A stretch of DNA of 64,000 nt from Streptomyces caniferus (GTDB lineage: Bacteria > Actinomycetota > Actinomycetes > Streptomycetales > Streptomycetaceae): the NCBI RefSeq assembly GCF_009811555.1, contig NZ_BLIN01000002.1:806001-870000 (forward strand), written 5' to 3'. Positions within the stretch are counted from its first letter, which is position 1. Each line of letters starts with the position of its first letter. This document shows, in pieces, positions 44,320-53,543 of the stretch. The notes beneath the pieces were generated by a model. The model did not search any database. It saw only the letters and a program-made list of their open reading frames with translations, and had not been told where the DNA came from. The translations under genes and the position numbers were made by a program.

Positions 44320-45279
44320 TCACTCCCCGGCCATCCGCACCGGCAGCCCCCGCAGCGCCCCGCGCAGTGCCGCCGCGAACTCCTCGAACTCCCCCTGGCG
44401 CGCGGCGCCCGCCCGCATCGCCAGAGCAATCCTCCGCGAGGGCGCCGGATCGGCGAAGTAGCCGGTCGTGAGCTGGTCGTTGCGGCCGGTTTCGACCCGT
44501 AGCGCGGTGCGGGGCAGCAGGGTCACACCGAGCCCGCCGGCCACCAGTTGCACCAGGGTGGACAGGCCCGCCGCGCTGGTGGTGACGGGGGTGTTCTCGT
44601 CCCGCCCGGCCTCCCGGCAGATGTCCAGGGCCTGGTCCCGCAGGCAGTGGCCCTCGTCGAGCAGCAGCAGGTCCAGTTCCTGGAGGGCCTGGCGGGGGAT
44701 GTCGCCGCGGCCGCCGAGCCAGTGCTCCTTGGGGGCGACCAGGACGAAGTCCTCGTCGAAGAGCGGGAGTTCGGTGACCTGGGGGACGCCGAGGGGCACG
44801 GCGAGCAGGAGCAGGTCGAGGCGGCCGTGGGCCAGCCCCTCCAGGAGGGAGGCGGTCTGCTCCTCGTGCACCTGGAGGTCCAGGTCGGGGTAGGCCTCGT
44901 GGACCAGACGCAGGACGGCCGGCAGCAGATACGGGGCGACGGTCGGGATGACGCCGAGCCGCAGCACGCCCGTGAACGGCGCACGGGCCGCCTCCGCCTC
45001 CTCCATCAGATCGCCGACGGCCTCCAGGACCGTCCGGGCCCGCGCGGCCACCCGTTCCCCCGCGGGCGACAGCAGCACCTTGCGCGTCGTACGCTCCAGC
45101 AGCTGCACTCCGAGGGTCTCCTCCAGCGCGGAGACCGCCCCGGACAGCGCGGGCTGACTCATTCCGATCTCGGCCGCCGCCTCGCGGAAATGCAGATGCT
45201 CGGCCACCGCCGCGAACGCCCGCAGCTGGGCCAGGCTGGGCTGGCGGGGCCGGCCGCCCTGACTCGCCGGTGAAGCCAC
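44320..45279 (-). CDS. oxyR: hydrogen peroxide sensor OxyR
   Basis: A 319-residue LysR-family activator. The N-terminal winged helix (SLAQLRAFAAVAEHLHFREAAAEIGMSQ...) precedes the sensing domain. The two redox cysteines sit in GHCLRDQALDICRE, nine residues apart as in E. coli C199/C208. The GTG at 45279 (VASPASQGG) has GGAGG about 10 nt upstream. It is divergent from ahpC-ahpD, the classic actinomycete arrangement, and should activate them and repress itself. Confidence 0.94.
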   Translation of the reverse strand: MASPASQGGRPRQPSLAQLRAFAAVAEHLHFREAAAEIGMSQPALSGAVSALEETLGVQLLERTTRKVLLSPAGERVAARARTVLEAVGDLMEEAEAARAPFTGVLRLGVIPTVAPYLLPAVLRLVHEAYPDLDLQVHEEQTASLLEGLAHGRLDLLLLAVPLGVPQVTELPLFDEDFVLVAPKEHWLGGRGDIPRQALQELDLLLLDEGHCLRDQALDICREAGRDENTPVTTSAAGLSTLVQLVAGGLGVTLLPRTALRVETGRNDQLTTGYFADPAPSRRIALAMRAGAARQGEFEEFAAALRGALRGLPVRMAGE

Positions 45280-45411
45280 TGATAACCACCTCCGATCAAC
45301 TTCAACCAGTCTAGCTATTTCACTGATCAATGCCTCCTGTGGCACTGTGAGACCCGTCCAAGCCTCAAGGAAAGACCCCAAAAGGGAATTTCTGCGCAAC
45401 AAGGAGAGTAC
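45280..45411. promoter_or_regulatory. oxyR-ahpC divergent control region
   Basis: 132 bp with an AT-rich core at 45290-45335. GATCAA occurs twice about 40 bp apart around CTAGCTATTTCACT, which contains the CTAT half-site type seen in OxyR boxes. The exact OxyR site cannot be fixed by eye. Confidence 0.45.
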
Positions 45412-45966
45412 GTGCTCACTGTCGGTGACAAGTTCCCCGAGTTCGACCTGACCGCCTGCGTTTCGCTGGAGCAGGGCCAGGAGTTCGAGCAGATCAACCA
45501 CAAGACCTACGAGGGCAAGTGGAAGATCGTCTTCGCGTGGCCCAAGGACTTCACCTTCGTGTGCCCGACCGAGATCGCCGCCTTCGGCAAGCTGAACGAC
45601 GAGTTCGCCGACCGTGACGCCCAGGTCCTCGGCTTCTCCGGCGACTCCGAGTTCGTGCACCACGCCTGGCGCAAGGACCACCCGGACCTGACCGACCTGC
45701 CCTTCCCGATGCTCGCCGACTCCAAGCACGAGCTCATGCGCGACCTGGGCATCGAGGGCGAGGACGGCTTCGCGCAGCGCGCCGTCTTCATCGTCGACCA
45801 GAACAACGAGATCCAGTTCACCATGGTGACCGCCGGTTCCGTCGGCCGTAACCCCAAGGAGGTCCTCCGGGTCCTCGACGCGCTGCAGACCGACGAGCTG
45901 TGCCCCTGCAACTGGTCCAAGGGCGACGAGACCCTCGACCCGGTCGCGCTGCTCTCGGGCGAGTGA
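45412..45966 (+). CDS. ahpC: alkyl hydroperoxide reductase, peroxiredoxin subunit
   Basis: A 184-residue 2-Cys peroxiredoxin. The peroxidatic Cys is in FTFVCPTEIAAF. The C-terminal ELCPCNW carries the two extra cysteines typical of actinobacterial AhpC, which is reduced by AhpD rather than AhpF. The GTG at 45412 follows GGAGA. It is divergent from oxyR and 32 bp upstream of ahpD. Confidence 0.96.
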   Translation: MLTVGDKFPEFDLTACVSLEQGQEFEQINHKTYEGKWKIVFAWPKDFTFVCPTEIAAFGKLNDEFADRDAQVLGFSGDSEFVHHAWRKDHPDLTDLPFPMLADSKHELMRDLGIEGEDGFAQRAVFIVDQNNEIQFTMVTAGSVGRNPKEVLRVLDALQTDELCPCNWSKGDETLDPVALLSGE

Positions 45967-45998
45967 CACTCCGCTAGCGAACTGGAGGCTGATCTGAC

Positions 45999-46532
45999 AT
46001 GGCTCTCGACGAACTGAAGTCCGCCGTACCGGACTACGCCAAGGACCTGAAGCTGAACCTCGGCTCGGTCATCGGCAACAGCGACCTTCCGCAGCAGCAG
46101 CTGTGGGGCACCGTGCTGGCCTGCGCGATCGCTTCGCGCTCGCCGAAGGTGCTGCGCGAGCTGGAGCCGGAGGCGAAGGCGAACCTCTCCCCCGAGGCGT
46201 ACGCCGCCGCCAAGTCGGCCGCCGCCATCATGGCGATGAACAACGTCTTCTACCGGACCCGGCACCTGCTGTCGGACCCGGAGTACGGCAACCTGCGCGC
46301 CGGTCTGCGGATGAACGTCATCGGCAACCCGGGCGTGGACAAGGTCGACTTCGAGCTGTGGTCGCTGGCCGTCTCGGCCATCAACGGCTGCGGTATGTGC
46401 CTGGACTCGCACGAGCAGGTGCTCCGCAAGGCCGGTGTGGACCGCGAGACGATCCAGGAGGCCGTCAAGATCGCGTCCGTCCTGCAGGCCGTCGGCGCCA
46501 CCCTCGACGCCGAGGCCGCGCTCGCCGAGTAA
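45999..46532 (+). CDS. ahpD: alkyl hydroperoxide reductase AhpD
   Basis: A 177-residue carboxymuconolactone-fold protein with the redox motif [10 protein letters not shown] (CxxC followed by His), which reduces AhpC using lipoamide-linked electrons in mycobacteria. The length and motif match the family exactly. The ATG at 45999 follows ACTGGAGG. It ends the ahpCD operon before a strong hairpin. Confidence 0.95.
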   Translation: MALDELKSAVPDYAKDLKLNLGSVIGNSDLPQQQLWGTVLACAIASRSPKVLRELEPEAKANLSPEAYAAAKSAAAIMAMNNVFYRTRHLLSDPEYGNLRAGLRMNVIGNPGVDKVDFELWSLAVSAINGCGMCLDSHEQVLRKAGVDRETIQEAVKIASVLQAVGATLDAEAALAE

Positions 46533-46558
46533 TTCGGGCCGCGCGCGACACCCGCAGA

Positions 46559-46593
46559 CAGAACCCCGCAGACATCGCGTCTGCGGGGTTCTG
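46559..46593. terminator. bidirectional terminator after ahpD
   Basis: A perfect 15-bp stem CAGAACCCCGCAGAC (46559-46573) with complement at 46579-46593 and a 5-nt loop, between convergent ahpD and the AI-2E family gene. Confidence 0.88.
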
Positions 46594-46615
46594 TGCGTTC
46601 CGGTGCCCGGTGGAG

Positions 46616-48160
46616 TCACACCGGGGGTTCCTCCGAGGGGCGCGGCGTGGGGGGCGGCGTCGGCGCCACCGAGATCGCGGTGGCACCGCGGGGTGCCACC
46701 GCCATCCGTACCGCCTGTTCCATGGAGTACGAACGCAGGTAGCCGACCACCGTATTGGTGACCGCCACCAGCGGCACCGCGACCACCGCACCGCCGATGC
46801 CCGCGATCAGCCCGCCGGCCGCGACCGACAGGATCACCGCGAGCGGATGGACCCGCACCGCCCGGCCCAGGATGAACGGCTGCAGCACATGGCCCTCGAT
46901 CTGCTGGACGGCCAGTACGACCGCCAGCACCATCAGCCCCGTGAACACCCCATTGGCGACCAGCGCGATGACACACGCCAGCGCGCCCGAGACCACCGCG
47001 CCGACCAGCGGGATGAAGGCGAACAGGAAGATGAAGACGGCGAGCGGCACGGCCAGCGGCACATTGAGGAAGTAGAGCCCGATACCGATGAAAATCGCGT
47101 CGATCAGGGCCACGACGACGGTGCCGCGCACATACGCCGTCAGCGTCCGCCAGGCCCGCGGCCCGGCCCCCGCCACGCCCTCGCGGGCCGCGCTCGGGAC
47201 CAGCCTGAGCAGCCAGTTCCAGATCCGCCGGCCGTCGTAGAGCAGGAAGAGCGTGGTGAACATCGCCAGCAGGATGCCGGTGAACACTTCGAGGACGACG
47301 GTGACGCCCTCCAGGCCGGCCGAGGTGATGGCCTCGGTGTTGGCGCCGACGGCGTCCTGCAGGTTCTTGGCGATGTGGTTGATCTGAGACTCGGTCACAT
47401 GGAACGGGCTCTTCAGCAGCCAGCCCTTGAGCTCGGTGATGCCCTCCTGGATACGGCTGGAGACCGAGTCGATGTTGTCCTGCACCTGCCAGACCACGAA
47501 CCAGCCGACCAGGCCCATGATGACGAACCCGCTGATGAAGGTCAGCGCGGTGGCCGCTCCGCGCGGCAGCCCGCGCTGACGCAGCCAGCCCACGGTGGGC
47601 TGCAGCAGCGCGGTGATCAGCGTCGCCGCGATGAAGGAGAGCACCACCAGTTCGATGGTGGTGATGACGCGCGCCAGGACCCACAGCGTGGCCGCCAGCA
47701 CCAGCAGGCGCCAGCCCGCCTCGGCGGCGACCCGTACGCCCCACGGCACCGCGTCGACCGGGTCGGGGCGGGCCGCCACGGCCGGGGCGTAGGAGGGCGG
47801 CGGGGGAACGTTCTCCGGCGTCGTCGGCACGGCGTCGGGGGACGGTGCGACGAGCTCCGTCGCGGGGTGCGGCACCCCGTCCGTCGCTTCCGGCAGGTGG
47901 GTACGGGGGACGGTGAGCGTGCCCGCCGCACCGTCGCGCGCCGGAGCGTCGTCCGCCGAGCCGCCGGCCGCGGAAGCGTCCGCGCGTCCGGCACGCCTCA
48001 GCTCTTCCGGGTCGCCGGTCTCTCCCAGGGAGCCCGGCAGGCTCCCTTCAGGGGCGACCTCCATCGCGGCATCCGCGCGGCGGCGCTGTTCCTCCAGCCG
48101 CTGCGAGAGCCGCGTCAGACCGGCACCGAGGCCGCCGACCCACTGAGGCAATCTGGACAT
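46616..48160 (-). CDS. AI-2E family transporter-like membrane protein
   Basis: A 514-residue protein. The first 160 residues are hydrophilic and Glu/Ala/Pro-rich, an unusual extension. Residues about 165-500 hold eight or so helices with the family landmarks (GWLRQRGLPRGAATALTFISG, FLLYDGRRIWNWLL, FAFIPLVGAVVSG, QQIEGHVLQPFILGRAVRVHP). The name comes from TqsA; other members are Na+/H+ antiporters, so autoinducer export is not implied. The ATG at 48160 (MSRLPQWVGGLG) has AGGAAGG upstream. Confidence 0.87.
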   Translation of the reverse strand: MSRLPQWVGGLGAGLTRLSQRLEEQRRRADAAMEVAPEGSLPGSLGETGDPEELRRAGRADASAAGGSADDAPARDGAAGTLTVPRTHLPEATDGVPHPATELVAPSPDAVPTTPENVPPPPSYAPAVAARPDPVDAVPWGVRVAAEAGWRLLVLAATLWVLARVITTIELVVLSFIAATLITALLQPTVGWLRQRGLPRGAATALTFISGFVIMGLVGWFVVWQVQDNIDSVSSRIQEGITELKGWLLKSPFHVTESQINHIAKNLQDAVGANTEAITSAGLEGVTVVLEVFTGILLAMFTTLFLLYDGRRIWNWLLRLVPSAAREGVAGAGPRAWRTLTAYVRGTVVVALIDAIFIGIGLYFLNVPLAVPLAVFIFLFAFIPLVGAVVSGALACVIALVANGVFTGLMVLAVVLAVQQIEGHVLQPFILGRAVRVHPLAVILSVAAGGLIAGIGGAVVAVPLVAVTNTVVGYLRSYSMEQAVRMAVAPRGATAISVAPTPPPTPRPSEEPPV

Positions 48161-48226
48161 GTGCCTTCCTCTTCCCCTCCCACGCGCCACAACCTGACGG
48201 GCACGACGTTACCTGCGCCGGACGCA

Positions 48227-48261
48227 CGAAACCCCCGACGCTGCCGCGTTCGGGGGTTTCG
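48227..48261 (-). terminator. terminator of the transglycosylase gene
   Basis: A perfect 12-bp stem CGAAACCCCCGA (48227-48238) and complement (48250-48261), 11-nt loop, 27 bp after the stop codon at 48288. Confidence 0.8.
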
Positions 48262-48287
48262 GAAGTGCGGTGGTACGGCCGGCGGGC

Positions 48288-48989
48288 CTAGTACCAGCTG
48301 TTGGCCTGCCAGAACGACCAGGCGCCACAGGGGCTGCCGTAGCGGTCGTTCATGTAGTTGAGCCCCCACTTGATCTGGGTGGCCGGGTTGGTCTGCCAGT
48401 CGGAGCCCGCCGAGGACATCTTGGAGCCGGGCAGCGCCTGGACGAGACCGTAGGCGCCCGAGCCGGCGTTGGTGGCCTTGTAGTTCCAGCCGGACTCGTG
48501 GTCCACGATGTTGCTGAAGCACTGGAACTGGTCGCCGGCCATCATCTGCCGCGCGATGGCCTGCGTCTCGGACACGCTGTACGAGCCCTTGCCGAGGAGG
48601 TCGCCCAGGTCGCCGCGCGTGGAGGAGCGGGACGCGGCCAGCTTCTCCTTGTGCGCGTCGGCTTCCTTCTTGGCCTTCGCCTCGTCCGCCGCGTCCTTCT
48701 TGTTCTTCGCGGTCTCAGCGGCGGCCTTGCGGGCCGATTCCTGAGCGGACTTCAGCGCTGCCGTGTCGGCCTGGGTGGACTGGTCGTCCGCCTGCTGCGT
48801 CAGGGAAGCCGTCTGCACCTGGGCCTGTGCGCCCGCGGGGATGTCGGCGATCGTCGCGTCGGCAGCGGTGGCCTCGGTGTTGCCGACCGAGGCGGGCTCG
48901 TTGCCTGCAGCGACGCCGACTACGGCGCCGACGGTGGTGACCGCGGTGGCGGATGCCACGGCGAATCCCCGGACCGAGATCCGGCTCAC
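48288..48989 (-). CDS. secreted transglycosylase SLT-domain protein
   Basis: A 233-residue exported protein. The signal peptide is VSRISVRGFAVASATAVTTVG..., followed by an Ala/Lys/Glu-rich coiled-coil (residues about 75-130). The C-terminal 80 residues resemble a lytic transglycosylase-like domain (FSNIVDHESGWNYKATN, SGAYGLVQALPGSKM, QIKWGLNYMNDRYGSPCGAW) with the catalytic Glu in HESGW. The GTG at 48989 is chosen because GGAAGGA lies 6 nt upstream; the in-frame ATGs at 49007 and 49016 would include that ribosome binding site in the coding sequence. Confidence 0.88.
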   Translation of the reverse strand: MSRISVRGFAVASATAVTTVGAVVGVAAGNEPASVGNTEATAADATIADIPAGAQAQVQTASLTQQADDQSTQADTAALKSAQESARKAAAETAKNKKDAADEAKAKKEADAHKEKLAASRSSTRGDLGDLLGKGSYSVSETQAIARQMMAGDQFQCFSNIVDHESGWNYKATNAGSGAYGLVQALPGSKMSSAGSDWQTNPATQIKWGLNYMNDRYGSPCGAWSFWQANSWY

Positions 48990-49340
48990 ACGATTTCCTT
49001 CCAGCATCGCCCGCATAGGTGACCTCGCGGGCGCAATCGTGCCCCTGACGCTGACCTCCCCTTGTTCCGGGCCCTGTTGAGCGGGCGGGTCCGGCTGGTC
49101 ACGGGAGGCACTGGCCCGGTACGTCCCCCTCGGGGTCCGCGTGGTGCTCGGGCGGCATACGGCGCATCGCTATGAAGTTCGTTGGTTCTACACACCGCTG
49201 GGGGTGCTTGATGCCGTATGCGGGGCCTGACAGGACCCAGACTCTGCCCGACCGGGATGCCGGGAGGCAATTCCCCACTGGGTGTGAAAGCTCACACCTC
49301 GTTTACGGCAAATGATTTTCGGATATCCACTTGCAGCACT
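48990..49340. other. long leader region of the transglycosylase gene
   Basis: About 350 bp without a supportable gene. Secreted wall hydrolases of streptomycetes often have c-di-AMP (ydaO) riboswitch leaders, so I looked for its conserved segments and did not see them. A short AT-richer patch at 49165-49195 may be the promoter. Confidence 0.45.
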
Positions 49341-49380
49341 GCGCCGCCCGGCTAAGCTCCTTCGCTTCGCCGGGCGGCGC
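49341..49380 (-). terminator. phoH terminator
   Basis: A 12-bp perfect stem GCGCCGCCCGGC (49341-49352, complement 49369-49380), with an inner AAGC/GCTT extension, 15 bp after the phoH stop. Confidence 0.82.
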
Positions 49381-49395
49381 CGTGTTCACAACCGG

Positions 49396-50718
49396 TCAGA
49401 TCCGGCCGTCCTCCAGCAATTCGGTCACCAGCGCCGCGATCGGCGAACGCTCCGAGCGGTTCAGCGTGACGTGGGCGAACAGCGGGTGCCCCTTCAGCTT
49501 CTCGACGACCGCGACCACACCGTCGTACCGCCCGACCCGGAGGTTGTCGCGCTGCGCGACATCGTGCGTCAGCACGACCCGGGAGTTGGCCCCGATACGG
49601 GACAGAACCGTCAAAAGGACGTTCCGCTCCAGCGACTGGGCCTCGTCCACGATGACGAACGCGTCATGCAGCGAACGCCCGCGGATATGGGTCAGCGGCA
49701 GCACCTCCAACATGCCGCGCCCCACCACCTCTTCGATGACGTCCTTGCTGGTCACCGCGGACAGCGTGTCGAAGACGGCCTGAGCCCAGGGGCTCATCTT
49801 CTCGGCCTCGCTGCCCGGCAGGTAGCCCAGCTCCTGCCCGCCGACGGCGTACAGCGGGCGGAACACCATCACCTTGCGGTGCTGCCGGCGCTCCAACACG
49901 GCCTCCAGGCCCGCGCACAGCGCCAGCGCCGACTTGCCCGTACCGGCCCGGCCGCCCATCGAGACGATGCCGACGTCCGGGTCGAGCAGCAGATCCAGTG
50001 CGATCCGCTGCTCGGCGCTGCGGCCGTGGATGCCGAACGCCTCCCGGTCGCCCCGCACCAGCCGGACCGCACCCTCCGCGGTGACCCTGCCGAGCGCCTT
50101 GCCGCGCTCGGACTGCAGCACAAGTCCGGTATGTACCGGAAGTTCGGAGACTTCCGGTACATGGGCGGTCTCGTCGGCGAAGAGGTCGTCGACCTGTTCG
50201 GCGGAGACGGTCAGCTCGGCCATCCCCGTCCAGCCGGAGTCGGTGATCGCCAGCTCGGCGCGGTACTCCTCGGCCAGCAGCCCGACCGAGGACGCCTTGA
50301 TGCGCAGCGGCAGGTCCTTGGAGACGACCGTGACGTCGTACCCCTCGGCCTGCAGATTGCGCGCCACCGCGAGGATCCGCGAGTCGTTGTCGCCGAGCCG
50401 GAAGCCCGCGGGCAGGATGCCGGGGTCGGAGTGGTTCAGCTCGACCCGGAGCGACCCGCCGAGATCCCCGATGGGGATGGGCGAGTCCAGCCGCCCGAAC
50501 TGCACCCGGTACTCGTCCAGCAGGCGCAGCGCCTGCCGTGCGAAGTAGCCGAGCTCGGGGTGGTGCCTTTTGGCTTCCAGTTCCGTGACCACCACGACCG
50601 GCAGCACGACCTCGTGCTCGTCGAAGCGGGACATGGCTCCTGGATCCGCCAGCAGGACACTGGTGTCGAGGACATAAGTGCGCCGGTCGTGCTCACGGCG
50701 CTGCTTGATGTTCACCAC
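49396..50718 (-). CDS. PhoH-family protein with N-terminal PIN domain
   Basis: A 440-residue protein of the PhoH2 type. Residues about 10-150 are a PIN ribonuclease domain ([28 protein letters not shown] with the acidic residues). About 230-440 is the PhoH ATPase with Walker [13 protein letters not shown] and Walker [15 protein letters not shown]. Related PhoH2 proteins are RNA helicase/ribonucleases. The start is taken at GTG 50718 or 50715 because the family begins shortly before [10 protein letters not shown]; an in-frame ATG at 50835 would add 39 unrelated residues. No clear ribosome binding site. Confidence 0.9.
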   Translation of the reverse strand: MVNIKQRREHDRRTYVLDTSVLLADPGAMSRFDEHEVVLPVVVVTELEAKRHHPELGYFARQALRLLDEYRVQFGRLDSPIPIGDLGGSLRVELNHSDPGILPAGFRLGDNDSRILAVARNLQAEGYDVTVVSKDLPLRIKASSVGLLAEEYRAELAITDSGWTGMAELTVSAEQVDDLFADETAHVPEVSELPVHTGLVLQSERGKALGRVTAEGAVRLVRGDREAFGIHGRSAEQRIALDLLLDPDVGIVSMGGRAGTGKSALALCAGLEAVLERRQHRKVMVFRPLYAVGGQELGYLPGSEAEKMSPWAQAVFDTLSAVTSKDVIEEVVGRGMLEVLPLTHIRGRSLHDAFVIVDEAQSLERNVLLTVLSRIGANSRVVLTHDVAQRDNLRVGRYDGVVAVVEKLKGHPLFAHVTLNRSERSPIAALVTELLEDGRI

Positions 50719-51138
50719 GGGTGGACGAACCCCCTCGGATGAGGTTGGGGTGCGACGGCGTCGCGGGGCGGTGTGCTCCCGAGGGCACCGCTGGTCCAGC
50801 TGGCGCTGGGCGGCGTCCCCGGGACCCCCGGCCATCTAGTGACCGGACCGGGCTCGGACCACATTGCGCGGGCCGAGCGCCGGCCCTCCGCGTCGACCGC
50901 GCGGTACGCACGGACCTCCGTGATGTGCAAAGGGCCTCCCGGGCGGACGACCCCATGCCGTCCGCTGAGATGCGGCGCCCGATGGCTTGTTCCGGACGCC
51001 GACCTGGAAGGGATATTCCCTCGAACCTGCTTGGCCATGCCACGGCATATGACGCACGGACGATGAACCTTGGGTGACGCGCGCTCGCGGTGCGGCGGCG
51101 GGGCCGAGGTGGTACGCGAGAGGAAGCTGCGTCAGAAG
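50719..51138. other. phoH upstream region
   Basis: 420 bp without a supportable gene. It contains AGGGA-TAT-TCCCT, a perfect dyad at 51009-51021, and the near-palindrome ATGCC-GT-GGCAT (51036-51047, approximately). These are candidate regulatory sites for phoH. Confidence 0.4.
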
Positions 51139-51174
51139 AGGCCCCGTCAGCGGCACATCGAGCCGACGGGGCCT
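51139..51174 (-). terminator. terminator of the isoprenyl transferase gene
   Basis: AGGCCCCGTC (51139-51148) pairs with GACGGGGCCT (51165-51174), with a further GGC/GCC inner pairing; 107 bp after the stop codon at 51281. Confidence 0.7.
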
Positions 51175-51280
51175 GGTGACGTCCCGTAACACGGGGGACA
51201 TCAAGAACTTCAGGGGTGTAACGGACTTACAGGGCGTGAGTAACTCGCCTGGCGGAACGCGGTGAAGCGCGCCGGAGCGC

Positions 51281-52060
51281 CTAGAAGCCGTAGCGCCGGT
51301 GCCGGGCCGCGTAGTCGCGCAGCGCGCGCAGGAAGTCGACCTTCCGGAACGCCGGCCAGAAGACTTCGCAGAAGTAGTACTCCGAATGGGCGCTCTGCCA
51401 CAGCATGAAGCCCGACAGCCGCTGCTCACCGCTCGTACGGATCACCAGGTCCGGGTCGGGCTGGCCGCGGGTGTAGAGGTGCTCGGAGATCAGATCGATG
51501 TCGACGATCTCCGCCAGCTCCTCGAAGGAGGTGCCGCGCTCGGCGTGGCTCAGCAGCAGCGAGCGCACCGCGTCGGCGATCTCCTGCCGGCCGCCGTAGC
51601 CGATCGCGACGTTCACCAGCACGCCGGTGTTGTCGCGGGTGGCCTGCTCGGACTCCTTGAGCACCTGCTGCGTGGCGGTCGGCAGCAGATCGCGGTTGCC
51701 GACGTGGTGCACCCGCCAGCGGCCGTCGGCGGCCAGATCGCGGACGGTGTTCTCGATGATGCCCAGCAGCGGCTTGAGCTCCCCCTCGGGCCGGTCGAGG
51801 TTGTCCGTCGACAGCAGCCAGAGCGTGACCACCTCGACATCGGTCTCCTCGCACCAGCCGAGCAGCTCACTGATCTTGGCCGCGCCGGCCTGGTGGCCCT
51901 GCTCGGTCGTCCGCCCGTCGGCCCGCGCCCAGCGCCGGTTGCCGTCCAGGATGACGCCGATGTGCTTGGGCACCTGGGTGTGATCCAGGCGACCCTCCAC
52001 CCTGCGCGCGTACAGCCGGTAGACCAGATTGCGCAGTGCAGGCGGATAAGGGATGCGCAT
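51281..52060 (-). CDS. uppS: cis-isoprenyl (undecaprenyl) diphosphate synthase family
   Basis: A 259-residue prenyl chain elongating enzyme. The catalytic Asp and diphosphate site are in ILDGNRRWARADG, and the C-terminal signature is RTSGEQRLSGFMLWQSAHSEYYFCEVFWPAFRK. The products serve as lipid carriers for peptidoglycan. Streptomycetes normally have two such genes, so this may be the paralogue rather than the essential copy. The ATG at 52060 (MRIPYPPALRN) or 52078 is the start; GGAGGGG lies about 12 nt before the latter. It is divergent from the aldo/keto reductase. Confidence 0.9.
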   Translation of the reverse strand: MRIPYPPALRNLVYRLYARRVEGRLDHTQVPKHIGVILDGNRRWARADGRTTEQGHQAGAAKISELLGWCEETDVEVVTLWLLSTDNLDRPEGELKPLLGIIENTVRDLAADGRWRVHHVGNRDLLPTATQQVLKESEQATRDNTGVLVNVAIGYGGRQEIADAVRSLLLSHAERGTSFEELAEIVDIDLISEHLYTRGQPDPDLVIRTSGEQRLSGFMLWQSAHSEYYFCEVFWPAFRKVDFLRALRDYAARHRRYGF

Positions 52061-52200
52061 CCCGGAAGATCGCAGCATGTGTGGTCCAGCCCCTCCGTGC
52101 CAATGGCGGTCGCCCCGTCGCCTCAAGTGGGCAACTTTACTTCTCGGCTGTCTCGACAGCCCAATCAGGTAGGTCACAGGTACGTGATAGGGAGATGAGC

Positions 52201-53232
52201 ATGACTGGCACCGACTACCGCGCAGCGGATTCCCGCTACGACACGATGAAGTACCGGAGAACGGGTCGCAGCGGACTCAAACTCCCCGCTATCTCCCTTG
52301 GACTGTGGCACAACTTCGGTGATGACCGCACCCTGAGCTCCCAGCGGGACATCCTGCGCCGCGCCTTCGATCTGGGTGTGACCCACTTCGATCTGGCCAA
52401 CAACTACGGACCGCCACCCGGGTCCGCCGAGCTGAACTTCGGAAAGATCTTCGCGCAGGGCTTCCGCGGCTACCGCGACGAGATGATTCTGTCGACGAAG
52501 GCCGGATATCTGATGCACCCGGGTCCCTACGGTGAATGGGGTTCGCGGAAATATCTCCTCTCGTCGTTGGATGCCTCACTGAAGCGGATGGGTGTCGATT
52601 ACGTCGATATCTTCTACTCGCACCGCTTCGATCCGGACACCCCGCTGGAGGAGACGATGGGCGCGCTGGCGTCCGCCGTCCAGCAGGGCAAGGCCCTGTA
52701 TGCCGGGGTTTCCTCCTACAGCGCCGAGCAGACCCGGGAAGCCGCCGGAATTCTGCGCGAAATGGGCGTACCGGCCCTGATCCACCAGCCCTCGTACTCG
52801 ATGATCAACCGGTGGACCGAGGACGATCTGCTGCTGGACACCCTCGAAGCCGAGGGCATGGGCTGCATCTCTTTTGCGCCACTTGCGCAGGGCATGCTCA
52901 CGGACAAGTACCTGCACGGGATCCCCGAGGGCTCGCGGGCCTCCCTGGGCAAGTCCCTGGATCCGGGGCTGCTGTCCGACGATGTCGTCCGCCGCCTCCG
53001 CGGCCTCAACGACATCGCGGCCCGCCGCGGCCAGTCGCTCGCCCAGCTCGCCCTGTGCTGGGTGCTCCGCGACGCGCGGATGACCTCCGCCCTGATCGGC
53101 GCCAGCAGCGTCGCCCAGCTGGAGGCCAATATCGCCGCCCTCGACGCCCCCGCGATCACGGATGCCGAGCTGGCCGAGATCGACGAGTTCGCGAAGACCA
53201 CGGACGGCGTGAACATCTGGGCGCGGCGCTAG
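52201..53232 (+). CDS. aldo/keto reductase (YghZ/L-glyceraldehyde 3-phosphate reductase type)
   Basis: A 343-residue NADPH-dependent reductase. Catalytic Asp and Tyr are in GVTHFDLANNYGPPPGSAE, Lys in ILSTKAGY and His in DIFYSHRFDPDTPLEETM. The C-terminal cofactor site is TSALIGASSVAQLEANI. Related enzymes detoxify methylglyoxal and glyceraldehyde 3-phosphate. The ATG at 52201 has AGGGAG 6 nt upstream; the ATG at 52195 would abut it. Confidence 0.92.
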   Translation: MTGTDYRAADSRYDTMKYRRTGRSGLKLPAISLGLWHNFGDDRTLSSQRDILRRAFDLGVTHFDLANNYGPPPGSAELNFGKIFAQGFRGYRDEMILSTKAGYLMHPGPYGEWGSRKYLLSSLDASLKRMGVDYVDIFYSHRFDPDTPLEETMGALASAVQQGKALYAGVSSYSAEQTREAAGILREMGVPALIHQPSYSMINRWTEDDLLLDTLEAEGMGCISFAPLAQGMLTDKYLHGIPEGSRASLGKSLDPGLLSDDVVRRLRGLNDIAARRGQSLAQLALCWVLRDARMTSALIGASSVAQLEANIAALDAPAITDAELAEIDEFAKTTDGVNIWARR

Positions 53233-53367
53233 GACACGCTCCGGCGCGCCGTCCGATGACGCATCCGGCGGAGCCGGCCGCGCGCCCTCGCCGGTGGCCC
53301 TGAGCTCCCCCGGGGGCCAGGGCCTCTCCCACCGGAGTCGGCGGCCTGCGCGGCCTCGGACAAAAAG

Positions 53368-53401
53368 CGGGCCGGTCCGTGGGGGGATACGGACCGGCCC
53401 G
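53368..53401. terminator. bidirectional terminator
   Basis: A perfect 13-bp stem CGGGCCGGTCCGT (53368-53380, complement 53389-53401), 8-nt loop. A caaaaa tract precedes it, giving a U-run for minus-strand transcripts. It lies between the convergent reductase and prepilin peptidase genes; the rest of 53233-53543 shows nothing else. Confidence 0.82.
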
Positions 53402-53543
53402 AGGGGGGGTTTCCACCATAACCCCGCGGGAGGCATGCTTCGTGCACCGGCGCGCGAGACGGCGTGGCTCGGGCTCGGGCGGGTCCCGGGAGAGGGCGGT
53501 TCCGCGGGCGGGATCCCGTCCGGTGCGGGGTGCGGGCCCGCGG

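Noticed and set aside
49150..49260. Possible tRNA or small RNA in the phoH-transglycosylase gap
   Set aside because: No T-loop (GGTTCRANNCC) or acceptor pairing could be found; no tRNA is seen anywhere in the window.
48990..49340. Possible c-di-AMP (ydaO) riboswitch before the transglycosylase gene
   Set aside because: The gene type made it plausible, but I could not find the conserved ydaO core segments.
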